From a bacterium (lineage in GTDB: Bacteria; Chloroflexota; Anaerolineae; Caldilineales; Caldilineaceae): a stretch of DNA of 64,000 nucleotides. A program made the translations under genes and the position numbers. Each line of letters starts with the position of its first letter. Positions within the stretch are counted from its first letter, which is position 1. The stretch lies in assembly GCA_016124945.1 (NCBI GenBank), contig WGMT01000004.1:78041-142040 (forward strand), given 5' to 3'. Shown in pieces: positions 56,836 through 64,000 of this stretch. Below the pieces are notes generated by a model. It made no database searches. It saw only the letters and a list, made by a program, of their open reading frames with translations, and was not told the DNA's origin.

Positions 56836-56860
56836 TATTCTGTGTGGATTGATATTCTGT
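56827..56860. repeat. 17-bp tandem duplication across a stop codon
   Basis: GTGGATTGATATTCTGT occurs twice in a row (56827-56843 and 56844-56860). The first copy contains the transpeptidase stop codon; the second lies in the intergenic region. It looks like a recent slippage event. Confidence 0.9.
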
Positions 56861-57208
56861 TGCTCGCTGTGATTGGCTGCACAGTACCTTAGTTATATTG
56901 CGCATTTCACTTCCTGTGAGCGGATCGTACAATCGGCAACGGTCGGCAACGCCGTACGAAAACGGTCTGAGTTCTGTACAAACACGATCAGAGGATGGTC
57001 CAACTACTGCACTGAAGGACGCGTATAGTGGGCACAACTCTGGGCCAAAATGGTTGTTCTCATTAGCAGAAATCTGCATTACGCTATTTATAGTTAGTTG
57101 ATTGTTCAGCTAATTGTTCAGCTAATTGTAATGCCATCCTCTTATTGATACTTGAAGCGGATTCCGGGCGGCCCGCCGGTGCTTCTTCACAGGAAAGCGG
57201 AAACACGA
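56836..57208. other. Intergenic region with two tandem duplications
   Basis: 373 bp. It holds the second copy of the 17-bp duplication (56844-56860), a CGGTCGGCAACG stretch repeated imperfectly near 56930-56950, and a 12-bp tandem duplication ATTGTTCAGCTA at 57101-57124. I see no RNA gene or clear promoter. Confidence 0.5.
57101..57124. repeat. 12-bp tandem duplication
   Basis: ATTGTTCAGCTA twice in a row (57101-57112, 57113-57124), about 85 bp upstream of the 33-residue membrane peptide. Confidence 0.85.
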
Positions 57209-57310
57209 ATGGTGAAGAATCAAGACTATCAGATCTCTGATCTTATCCTTGCGCTGGCGTTGTTGGTGGTTCTGATCATCAGCTCTGGCGGGCGATTCCT
57301 GGGTTTTTAA
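57209..57310 (+). CDS. 33-residue single-pass membrane peptide
   Basis: ATG 57209 to TAA 57310. The N-terminal ten residues are polar (MVKNQDYQIS), followed by a 17-residue hydrophobic helix DLILALALLVVLIIS and a short GGRFLGF tail. AGGAAAG lies 12-13 bp upstream, a little far. It resembles small bacterial membrane proteins in form. No homologue is known to me, and coding is uncertain. Confidence 0.4.
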   Translation: MVKNQDYQISDLILALALLVVLIISSGGRFLGF

Positions 57311-57460
57311 GGCTGCAATGTTGCAGCACTATTTCGCCCGATTCCTCCTGCGGCATGATCCGCTAGGCGTGAAGGGGATCTCCTGCACTGTGCACGAAGC
57401 CGTCCTCCGCACAGTTGAACCCACCACACCGTCAGGGGCACCACAGATTGACCCTGGATC

Positions 57461-58546
57461 ATGCAGAGCGAACAACCAAACTCAACAAACGAACACATAT
57501 TGTCGACGACCGATACGGTCCTGCTGCCTGGGGGCAAAGTCCCGGCGCCGCTGCTGGCTCGTCTGCTTACATTGCTGCCCACGCAGCACCCGCAGTTGAT
57601 CCTGGGGCCAGGGATCGGCGAAGACGCCGCCGTCATCGACTTCTCGGTGGGCGGATTTTCGGTGGGCAAACTGCTCGTTGTCAAGAGTGATCCCATTACC
57701 TTTGCCACCGACGAAATCGGCTACTACGCCGTCAATGTCTGCGCCAACGATCTGGCGGTGACAGGCGCAACACCACGCTTTTACTTCCCCACCTTGCTCC
57801 TGCCCGACGGCACCACCACTGCCCAAACTGTTGAAACCATCTTTGCACAATTGGCCCTGGCCTGTCGCCAACTCGGGATTGTTATCGCCGGCGGACACAG
57901 CGAGATCACGGCTGCCGTCAACCAACCTGTCCTCGCGGGGACAATGCTGGGCGAGGTGGACGGTGACCGCGTCGTGCGCAGCGCCGGTTGCCGCCCCGGC
58001 GACGTCGTCCTTCTGGCAGGCGCCTGCCCGGTGGAGGGGACGAGCATCATCGCCCGCGAAAAACGCGCCGATCTGCTGGCGCGCGGCTGGTCGGCGCAAC
58101 GTATCGACGCTGCCGCGCACTTCCTCTACGAACCGGGGATCAGCGTCCTGGCGCCGGCGCTGGCCGCTGCACAAGGACGTTACACCACTGCCATGCACGA
58201 TCCCACCGAGGGGGGTGTGGCCACCGGGCTGCTCGAACTGGCCATCGCCTCAGGCAACGGCCTCGAAGTCGATCTCGACGCCATTCCCGTCCCCACCCTT
58301 GCCGCCGAACTGTGCGCCGTCTACGGCCTCGATCCCCTGGGCACGATTGCGTCGGGGGCGTTACTTGCCACTGCTGCCCCTGCCCATGTTGACCTGCTGC
58401 AATCCATCTGGCGCGAAATCGGCGTCGAAAGCGCCGTGATCGGGCGCATCCTGCCCGACATCGAAGGCATCTACGCCCTACGCAACCGACAGCGTGTAGA
58501 CCTTCCTCGCTTTGAGGCGGATGAGATTGTCAAGCTGTGGAAGTGA
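57461..58546 (+). CDS. AIR-synthase-fold protein, HypE-like
   Basis: 361 residues. GKVPAPLLARLL, LGPGIGEDAAVIDF and the NVCANDLAVTGATPRFYFPTLLLP block match the AIRS/HypE ATP-binding fold. MHDPTEGGVATGLLELAIASG is the conserved glycine-rich C-domain loop. HypE makes the cyanide ligand of [NiFe]-hydrogenase and normally ends in a catalytic Cys; this chain ends EIVKLWK with no Cys, so it is probably an AIRS-related protein of other function. No other hyp genes are near. Confidence 0.83.
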   Translation: MQSEQPNSTNEHILSTTDTVLLPGGKVPAPLLARLLTLLPTQHPQLILGPGIGEDAAVIDFSVGGFSVGKLLVVKSDPITFATDEIGYYAVNVCANDLAVTGATPRFYFPTLLLPDGTTTAQTVETIFAQLALACRQLGIVIAGGHSEITAAVNQPVLAGTMLGEVDGDRVVRSAGCRPGDVVLLAGACPVEGTSIIAREKRADLLARGWSAQRIDAAAHFLYEPGISVLAPALAAAQGRYTTAMHDPTEGGVATGLLELAIASGNGLEVDLDAIPVPTLAAELCAVYGLDPLGTIASGALLATAAPAHVDLLQSIWREIGVESAVIGRILPDIEGIYALRNRQRVDLPRFEADEIVKLWK

Positions 58547-58551
58547 GGATT

Positions 58552-58621
58552 GACGGAAGACGAACGACGGAAGACGAACGACGGAAGACGAACGACGGAA
58601 GACGAACGACGGAAGACGAAC
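58552..58621. repeat. Ten heptamers, GACGGAA/GACGAAC alternating
   Basis: GACGGAA and GACGAAC alternate five times each (58552-58621), a perfect 14-bp period. It starts 6 bp after the HypE-like stop. It belongs to the GACGAC(N) family seen at 1300, 8393 and 24983. Confidence 0.95.
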
Positions 58622-58653
58622 GAGGGGCCTGTTGTCGCGACAACGGGCCCCTC
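58622..58653. repeat. Near-perfect 32-bp palindrome
   Basis: GAGGGGCC(T)GTTGTCG is opposed by its complement around TCGCGA, with one mismatch. It is enclosed by heptamer tracts on both sides and may act as a terminator without a T-run. Confidence 0.88.
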
Positions 58654-58660
58654 GTCTTTC

Positions 58661-58702
58661 AATCGTCAATCGTCAATCGTCAATCGTCAATCGAAAATCG
58701 TC
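58661..58702. repeat. Six heptamers AATCGTC/AATCGAA
   Basis: AATCGTC four times, AATCGAA, then AATCGTC (58661-58702). The last unit overlaps the stop codon (58701-58703) of the YbdK-like gene. Confidence 0.95.
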
Positions 58703-59816
58703 ACGCCACATCCACAATCGTCTCGGCGATCAAGTGATCCACCACCGCCTTCAAGTCGCCGTCGTTGGCGTCGTGGACGCGTAGTTGACGGTCGGCGCTG
58801 GTGCCGGTTTGTAGCATGCGGTAGATCGGTTCGATCTCGGCGCGGGAGCCTAGCTCGTCGATTTCCTCGGCGAAGAGGTCGAGCATCTCACGCACCAGAG
58901 AGCGTGCCGGTAGTTCGATCTGCTTGCCGAAGTCGATGAGTTTGCCATCGAGGCCGTGGCGGGCGGCGCGCCATTTGTTTTCGTCGAGCAACTCTTTGCG
59001 GTAGACGCGGAACGAGATATTCTGGCGACGCAGTTTCCAGTGCCAGAGGATCATGGCCTGGCAGAGCGCGGCGATGGCGATGGCCTCATCGACGCGGGTG
59101 CAGATGTCGCAGACACGGAATTCTAGCGTCGGGTAGTTGTGGTGCGGACGCACGTCCCACCAAATTTTGCTGGCGTCGGGGATGCAGCCGGTTTCCACCA
59201 GGGTGCGGATCAGTTGCTCGTACTCGGCATGGGATCGGTAGATGTCGGGGATGCCACTGCGCGGGAAATCTTCGAAAATGACGGCGCGGTAGCTTTTCAG
59301 CCCGGTCTTGCGTCCTGCCCAGAATGGGCTGCTTGTGCTTAGCGCCAGCAGGTGGGGTAGCATGTAGCGCACCACGTTCATGGCGTCGATGCCGAATTCG
59401 GGGTCGTCGATGCCGATGTGAATGTGCATACCGAAGATAAGCAGACGCTGCGCCAGCACCTGCATCTCTTGCATCACCCCCAGGTAGCGGGGGAAGGGCG
59501 TCACCTGCTGTTCGCCCCACTTGCTCATGGGGTGGGTGGCGGCGGCGATGATGGCAAGTCCTTTTTCGCTGGCCAGGCGGTGAATGAAGGCGCGCTGCTT
59601 GATCAGTTCCTCTTTGGCCTGGGCAGGCGTCTCGCAGACGGGTGTGCCCAGTTCAACCATGGATTGATGCAGTTCCGGCTTGATCTCCCGCTCCACCATC
59701 ACCACTTTGCCATCTTCGATGAACTGGGTGATGAAGGAGCGCAGCAATCCCGTTTCGGGATCCACCACCTGGTACTCTTCCTCAATGCCGATGCTCAAAT
59801 TCGGGCGTTTGATCAT
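58701..59816 (-). CDS. GCS2/YbdK-type carboxylate-amine ligase, copy 1
   Basis: 371 residues of the glutamate-cysteine-ligase 2 family. [19 protein letters not shown] supplies the metal-binding Glu cluster; [28 protein letters not shown] and [10 protein letters not shown] follow in family order. These enzymes join a carboxylate to an amine, using ATP. The exact acceptor is unknown for most. It overlaps the second copy by 4 bp (ATGA). Identity to copy 2 is moderate, so the pair is an old duplication with likely different substrates. Confidence 0.92.
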   Translation of the reverse strand: MIKRPNLSIGIEEEYQVVDPETGLLRSFITQFIEDGKVVMVEREIKPELHQSMVELGTPVCETPAQAKEELIKQRAFIHRLASEKGLAIIAAATHPMSKWGEQQVTPFPRYLGVMQEMQVLAQRLLIFGMHIHIGIDDPEFGIDAMNVVRYMLPHLLALSTSSPFWAGRKTGLKSYRAVIFEDFPRSGIPDIYRSHAEYEQLIRTLVETGCIPDASKIWWDVRPHHNYPTLEFRVCDICTRVDEAIAIAALCQAMILWHWKLRRQNISFRVYRKELLDENKWRAARHGLDGKLIDFGKQIELPARSLVREMLDLFAEEIDELGSRAEIEPIYRMLQTGTSADRQLRVHDANDGDLKAVVDHLIAETIVDVA

Positions 59817-60946
59817 GCCAGTTTCTCCGTCTCTGCGATCAGATAATCTACCAACGCTTTGCCGTCTTGGCCGTGTTCTTGCCAGTATTTCACCTGTAGA
59901 TCTGAACTCGATCCACGGGCCAGCATGGTGTGGATGTGTTCAATCTCGGCGCGGCTGCCCAGACGGTCGGCAATGGGTTCGATGCGTTCAAGCAGCTCGC
60001 GGATGAGATCACGCACGTCCACTTCCTGAGCGATGCCGAAGTCGATAAGCTTGCCTGCCAGCCCATAGCGCAAGGCCCGCCATTTGTTCTCGGCGATAAG
60101 GATGCGCTCATAGAGGCGGAAAGTCATGTTGCGCTGGCGTAGATCGACCATCCAGGCGACGATGGCCTGTACCAGTGCCGTCATCGCGAGGACGTCTTCG
60201 ATGTTGGGCATCATGTCGCAGATGCGAATTTCGAGTGTGGGGAAACGGTGATGCGGGCGGATGTCCCACCAAATGTGGCCGGGGCCGGGAATGCTGTTGG
60301 TGCGGATCAGCGTCTCGACATATTCCTCGTAGGCGTGGTAGCTGCGGAATTCGCCGGGGATGCCGGTGCGGGGCAGCGCATCGAGCAGGACGGCGCGGTA
60401 GCTCTTCAGCCCTGTGTTGTGCCCCAGCCAGAAGGGTGAACTGCTGGCCAGGCAGAGGATGTGGGGCAGCAGGTAGCGCATGCCCGTCATCACATCGATG
60501 GCCAGATCGCGGTCCTCGACGCCGATATGGATGTCCATACCGAAGGCCAGCAGGCGGCGTGAGATGATCTGCGCGTCTTCGAGCAGGGCGCGGTAGCGGG
60601 TGGGTGAGGCGTCGCGACTGCTCGACGCCCAATGGCTGAACGGATGGGTCCCCGCGGCGGCGACTTTGAAGCCCGAGCTCTGCCCAAGCTCCATCAGTGT
60701 AGAACGGATGCGCACCAGTTCGGCGCGGGCGCTTTTCACGTCCTCGCAGACGGGGGTGCCAACCTCAATCGAATCGGTGCCGATGCGCTGGGCAAAATCC
60801 AGATCCGGGCGTCGCTCGCGCACCAGCATCTGCTCTCGGCTCATGGACTGGCTGAGAAAGCCCAACAACTCCCGGCTTTCAGGATCAATGAGCTGGTACT
60901 CTTCTTCGATGCCGATGTTGAAGCTCGGCTGCTTGTAATACGCCAT
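59813..60946 (-). CDS. GCS2/YbdK-type carboxylate-amine ligase, copy 2
   Basis: 377 residues. [54 protein letters not shown] and [15 protein letters not shown] correspond block by block with copy 1. AGGAG lies 6-7 bp before ATG 60946. It is 15 bp downstream of the circularly permuted ATP-grasp gene, so three ligases form one transcription unit. Confidence 0.92.
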   Translation of the reverse strand: MAYYKQPSFNIGIEEEYQLIDPESRELLGFLSQSMSREQMLVRERRPDLDFAQRIGTDSIEVGTPVCEDVKSARAELVRIRSTLMELGQSSGFKVAAAGTHPFSHWASSSRDASPTRYRALLEDAQIISRRLLAFGMDIHIGVEDRDLAIDVMTGMRYLLPHILCLASSSPFWLGHNTGLKSYRAVLLDALPRTGIPGEFRSYHAYEEYVETLIRTNSIPGPGHIWWDIRPHHRFPTLEIRICDMMPNIEDVLAMTALVQAIVAWMVDLRQRNMTFRLYERILIAENKWRALRYGLAGKLIDFGIAQEVDVRDLIRELLERIEPIADRLGSRAEIEHIHTMLARGSSSDLQVKYWQEHGQDGKALVDYLIAETEKLA

Positions 60947-60961
60947 GCATCTCTCCTAAAG

Positions 60962-62335
60962 TTACTTCGGCTCCACCACAAACACAGGCACAATGGATCC
61001 ACCGCCCGCGGTGACGTTGAGAAGGGTGACGCTGCTCAGCCGCGTTAGGCAGCCGGTGACAGAATGACCGCGGAAGAGGAAGGGATCGCAATCTACCAAC
61101 CGCTGCGCGATGACGAGGTTACCTTCCACATCCATGGTGGGGAAATCTTCGTAGGCGATAACGGCACGCTCCTGGACGACGCTGGGGTTAGACAGTGCAT
61201 CTTGCAGGGCGGCGTCCCAGGCGTCTTGCGGCGTCTCCCAGCCGATGATCACACCTTTGCCGCCGTACTCGTCGTTGGGCTTGAGCACAAGATGATCGCG
61301 GTTGTCGCTGGCCCAGGGCAGAAGATCTATGGGGTTGCCGTCTACGTCGAAGGTGCTGCGCTCTTCTACTGTTCGTGTCCACGGTACATGCGCCAGGATC
61401 GTTTCACGTTCCTCAGGCGTGAGCAGGTGGGCGTTGCGTTCGTCGGTGGCGACGGCGAAGCTGGCCTTCTTGTGCAATACTTTGCAGGTGTACGGGTTCA
61501 TTACGCAGACGGCGCGGGCTTCCAGCGCCTGTACAATCGGATGGTTCAGCCCATAGCGTTCCAACAATTCGGTGATGAGCACACGCTTGTAGATAAAGTC
61601 CACGGCCACACCACTGGCGTACATTTGTCCTTGCTCGAAGGTCAACTCGTCGGGCGTGCAGAGGACGGCGTTGATCCCGTTTTGTGCAAAGTAGTCGAGA
61701 AAGAGGTAAAACTCGGTGGTGGTGGGCACGCCGTCCCAGTCTACGATGGCGATGTCGGGCAGTTTGTCACGGTTGCCGCGCCACTCGTAGTAGATGCTCA
61801 AGATCGTTTCCAGCGCCGCGAAGCGGCTTTCGAGCAGGCGTAGGTTGTAGCGTTTCGCCATTTCCTGCATCACAGGGATCTGCGCGAAGCGCGCCCCCAG
61901 CACGTCCTGGTAGGCCATGCCGGCTGGGCTTTCACCGTTGAATTCCACGTAGTTGAGGACGCGTGAGCCGTCGCCGTTTCGTGCATAAAAACTGTCCAGC
62001 CGCGCCGTTGGGATGGGTGTCGCATAGCCGTGATCCAGCCCAACCAGGTACTCTTCGTCCTCGGTGAGGTGGACCTGGCGACGCAGCGACTTGTCTTCTA
62101 GCATCAGGCGGCCCAGACGGTCGAAAGCGCGCAACACTGTGGTGGTCTGCCGTTTCAGGTACGCCCATTCTGCCGGGCTGTAGAAAAGCGGACGCAACAC
62201 AGTACACAGCGGACGCTCGCCAAAGGTCAGCTTGTCCGTGTGCAGGGCGGGGAGCAGCGCGTCCCAGCTATCCTGGGCCATGGTGTCGCGGTGAAGGATA
62301 TCGTGGTAGTGGTGGATTGCGTCTTGGGAGTTCAT
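60962..62335 (-). CDS. Circularly permuted ATP-grasp type 2 ligase
   Basis: About 457 residues. [20 protein letters not shown] and the later [20 protein letters not shown] are the order seen in circularly permuted ATP-grasp proteins, relatives of glutathionylspermidine synthase. Such enzymes couple amino acids or peptides to amines in peptide-tag or small-molecule pathways. ATG 62335 is chosen since the frame upstream (to 62485) is non-conserved and crosses AGCAGTT heptamers; no ribosome binding site is clear. The precise product is unknown. Confidence 0.85.
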   Translation of the reverse strand: MNSQDAIHHYHDILHRDTMAQDSWDALLPALHTDKLTFGERPLCTVLRPLFYSPAEWAYLKRQTTTVLRAFDRLGRLMLEDKSLRRQVHLTEDEEYLVGLDHGYATPIPTARLDSFYARNGDGSRVLNYVEFNGESPAGMAYQDVLGARFAQIPVMQEMAKRYNLRLLESRFAALETILSIYYEWRGNRDKLPDIAIVDWDGVPTTTEFYLFLDYFAQNGINAVLCTPDELTFEQGQMYASGVAVDFIYKRVLITELLERYGLNHPIVQALEARAVCVMNPYTCKVLHKKASFAVATDERNAHLLTPEERETILAHVPWTRTVEERSTFDVDGNPIDLLPWASDNRDHLVLKPNDEYGGKGVIIGWETPQDAWDAALQDALSNPSVVQERAVIAYEDFPTMDVEGNLVIAQRLVDCDPFLFRGHSVTGCLTRLSSVTLLNVTAGGGSIVPVFVVEPK

Positions 62336-62370
62336 AGCAGTTGGCCGTTTGCAGTTAGCAGTTAGGGCAG
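62336..62370. repeat. Heptamers AGCAGTT family directly upstream of a start codon
   Basis: AGCAGTT, GGCCGTT, TGCAGTT, AGCAGTT, AGGGCAG in 7-bp phase, the complement strand of the AACTGCT family at 18773 and 62919. The tract takes the place of a ribosome binding site for the ATP-grasp gene that starts at 62335. Confidence 0.82.
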
Positions 62371-62488
62371 ATCTGGTTGAGCCTGCGAATGGGTGGCAGG
62401 ATGTCGCAGCCCTTAAGCACAAATCTGATTGGATGATGAGTGATAGATACTGAGCGAAGTTTTGCGCGTGACTGAATGTACACAAATG

Positions 62489-62851
62489 CTACTTCGCTCT
62501 GATTGAGCGAAGCAAACCGCGTAATAGTTTGACGATTTCAGTTAGGTCTTGCTGGATATGAGACAGATTCTCTGCATCGATGTAACCGATCTTGTGGGCA
62601 ATGAGCAGTTGTGTGTCCAATTCGGCGGCAGAGCCAATGGCGATGTTGAGATACCGCGCCAGGACACCGTCCGAGTCCTGAGCATGCCCTTCGGCAATAT
62701 TTGAAGGAATCGAAACTGCTGCGCTTCGTAACTGGTTTGTGAGACCAAACTGCTCTACTGACGGAAACATCTTCGTCGTTTGATAGACGAGTACAGAGAA
62801 TGCCACTGCCTTTTGCCAGACAATGAGGTCATGATAACTACGCACTGCCAC
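62489..62851 (-). CDS. Four-helix-bundle protein (S23/avd-like)
   Basis: About 120 residues. SYHDLIVWQKAVAFSVLVYQTTKMFPSVEQFGLTNQLRSAAVSIPSNIAEG is the family signature of small four-helix bundles found in 23S-rRNA intervening sequences, near diversity-generating retroelements or alone. Here it is alone, with no rRNA, reverse transcriptase or variable repeat near. The start is GTG 62851 with GGAG 7 bp upstream; the frame opens at 62899. Confidence 0.88.
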   Translation of the reverse strand: MAVRSYHDLIVWQKAVAFSVLVYQTTKMFPSVEQFGLTNQLRSAAVSIPSNIAEGHAQDSDGVLARYLNIAIGSAAELDTQLLIAHKIGYIDAENLSHIQQDLTEIVKLLRGLLRSIRAK

Positions 62852-62918
62852 GATCTTGCTCCGTCGTTGTTTTCTCTGTACGAGAATACTGTACAACACG
62901 ACAACGTCCCCTACCCCT

Positions 62919-62953
62919 AACTGCTAACCGCCAACTGCTACCCGCTACCCCAA
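62919..62953. repeat. Heptamers AACTGCT/AACCGCC over a stop codon
   Basis: AACTGCT, AACCGCC, AACTGCT, ACCCGCT, ACCCCAA. The first three units match 18773-18793 exactly. The stop codon of the ATP-grasp gene (62945-62947) lies within the fourth and fifth units. Confidence 0.9.
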
Positions 62954-63871
62954 AAACCGCGCCCAACGAATCTCCTCCCGCTGTGGGATCGGGTTCAGCG
63001 CACGCGAAATCGCCAGATCGGCCATCTTCTTCACGGCCCACTCGAAATAGTGGGGCGTGAGGCTGTTGACGTCCATGTCTGGGGCGGGGTTGGTGAAGTC
63101 AATCGCATAGGGGACGCCGTCGCGCACGGCAAATTCGATGCTGTTCATGTCATAGCCCAGGGCGCGGTTGAGGGTACGGGCATCTTCGATGATGCGGTTG
63201 CCCAGTTCGGGCGTGAGGTGATGGTGATCCACATGGTACTTGCGCTCTTTAGGATCGTACTTAATGGGCAGGATCTCTTCCTGGCCGATGCAGAGGCAGC
63301 GGATAAACTGATCCCAGTCAATGAATTCCTGGAGCATCATGCACAGGGTGCCGGTCTTGTTGTAGTGGTAGAGCAGCTCTTCTTTGGTGTGTACGACATA
63401 GACATGCTTCCAGCCGCCACCCCAGGCGTCCTTGAGGATGGCGGGCAGCCCGACGTGGCCGATGAGTTTGTCCCAGTCGATGGGATACTCGAGATTGCGC
63501 AGGCTCTCGTTGACCACGCCTTCGATGTAGCTGTGTGACGGCAACGCCACCGTCTTGGGAATCGCCACACCTAACCTGTCGGCCAAAGATGTGCCGAAGA
63601 ATTTGTCGTCGGCGCTCCACCAGAAGGGGTTGTTGATCAAGTACGCGCCCTGCAACATGGCATTTTTGAGGTAGGTGCGGTAGTAGGGGATCTCGTGGCT
63701 AATGCGGTCGATGATCACGGCGTAGGGGCAGGGTTCGTTGGCCTGTGTGCCCCCCAACTTCACATATTCGGCGAAGACGCCCGCATCGCGGCGGTTGACT
63801 TCCTCAATAAAGGCCGGCGGAAAGCTCCACTCGCGCCCCACGATCAACCCGATCTTCTTGATTTCGGCCAT
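62945..63871 (-). CDS. ATP-grasp family ligase
   Basis: 308 residues. The ATP-grasp central and C-terminal domains are marked by GLPAILKDAWGGGWKHVYVVHTKEEL, a MLQEFIDWDQFIRCLCIG segment and the metal-binding region NSIEFAVRDGVPYAIDFTNPAPD (Glu and Asn ligands). It belongs with RimK/D-Ala-D-Ala ligase-like enzymes that form amide bonds. Substrate unknown. Of the two ATGs, that at 63871 was chosen because it gives 6 bp spacing to AAGGAG. It is the first gene of the ligase cluster. Confidence 0.9.
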   Translation of the reverse strand: MAEIKKIGLIVGREWSFPPAFIEEVNRRDAGVFAEYVKLGGTQANEPCPYAVIIDRISHEIPYYRTYLKNAMLQGAYLINNPFWWSADDKFFGTSLADRLGVAIPKTVALPSHSYIEGVVNESLRNLEYPIDWDKLIGHVGLPAILKDAWGGGWKHVYVVHTKEELLYHYNKTGTLCMMLQEFIDWDQFIRCLCIGQEEILPIKYDPKERKYHVDHHHLTPELGNRIIEDARTLNRALGYDMNSIEFAVRDGVPYAIDFTNPAPDMDVNSLTPHYFEWAVKKMADLAISRALNPIPQREEIRWARFLG

Positions 63872-63929
63872 CATGCTCTCCTTGCAAGCCTGTATGTGCC
63901 ATTGATGTACGCCATTTCGTCAAAGAAAT

Positions 63930-64000
63930 GAGTAACGAGTAAGGAGTAAGGAGTAAGGAGTAAGGAGTAAGGAGTAAGGAGTAAGGAGTAAGGAGTAAGG
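63930..64000. repeat. Heptamer GAGTAAG x10, continuing beyond the window
   Basis: GAGTAAC once, then GAGTAAG in unbroken 7-bp phase to the right edge: ten units in view. It lies 55 bp upstream of the ATP-grasp start codon. Its total length and what follows cannot be seen. Confidence 0.96.

Noticed and set aside
57461..58546. Hydrogenase maturation operon
   Set aside because: Only one HypE-like gene is present, it lacks the catalytic C-terminal Cys, and no other hyp or hydrogenase genes are in the window.
58552..58702. Regular repeats that could be mistaken for a CRISPR array
   Set aside because: Units are 7 bp with no unique spacers, and there are no cas genes in the window.
62489..62851. 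Four-helix-bundle gene as sign of an rRNA intervening sequence or a diversity-generating retroelement
   Set aside because: No rRNA sequence, reverse transcriptase or template/variable repeat is nearby; it is a free-standing copy.

Overview
The window looks like chromosome from a member of the Chloroflexota, probably Anaerolineae/Caldilineae. Evidence: moderately high GC; Thr-Pro-rich secreted proteins; a giant surface protein ending in the [12 protein letters not shown] tail familiar from this phylum; and a Tad pilus locus with no secretin, as expected of a single-membrane cell. No rRNA gene, CRISPR array or transposase was seen. I did not do a systematic tRNA scan.

Layout. 1-201: the N-terminus of the redox repressor Rex, cut by the window edge. 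451-9640: sugar catabolism, with a tagaturonate epimerase, an SDR oxidoreductase, L-rhamnose mutarotase, a lactonase-like amidohydrolase, xylose isomerase, xylulokinase and an MFS transporter. 9643-17344: mixed metabolic genes (TSUP exporter, M20 amidohydrolase, D-cysteine desulfhydrase-like enzyme, ABC exporter, quinone oxidoreductase). 17641-21047: a B12-dependent diol/glycerol dehydratase whose large and medium subunits are fused and whose small-subunit gene is separated from them by an MNT-HEPN pair. 21144-26305: a radical-SAM sulfatase maturase, a Cys-type sulfatase, a Gfo/Idh oxidoreductase and accessory genes.

26382-47259: a Tad (Flp) pilus locus. It encodes Flp prepilin, CpaB, TadZ, a prepilin peptidase, TadB, TadC and TadA, two TadE-like proteins and a TadG-like protein. 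A TPR/PD40 membrane protein sits inside the operon, and a secreted protein of about 2,800 residues shares a module with the TadG-like protein. 47380-57310: housekeeping and envelope genes, including a stand-alone propeptide-like protein next to a subtilase, two Yip1-like membrane proteins and a LysM L,D-transpeptidase. 57461-63871: a HypE/AIRS-like protein, then four amide-bond-forming ligases on one strand (two GCS2/YbdK, two ATP-grasp).

The most unusual feature is outside the genes. Intergenic DNA is full of short tandem words of 7 or 8 bp (GTGCGTA, GACGAC+N, AACTGCT, GAGTAAG, AATCGTC, GATT-rich octamers), often as two inverted arms around a small core. Four of these palindromes have an AGATC(G/C)T-like core between different arms. 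Many tracts cover or touch stop codons, so they supply the last codons of genes. They resemble the heptameric STRRs described in filamentous cyanobacteria.
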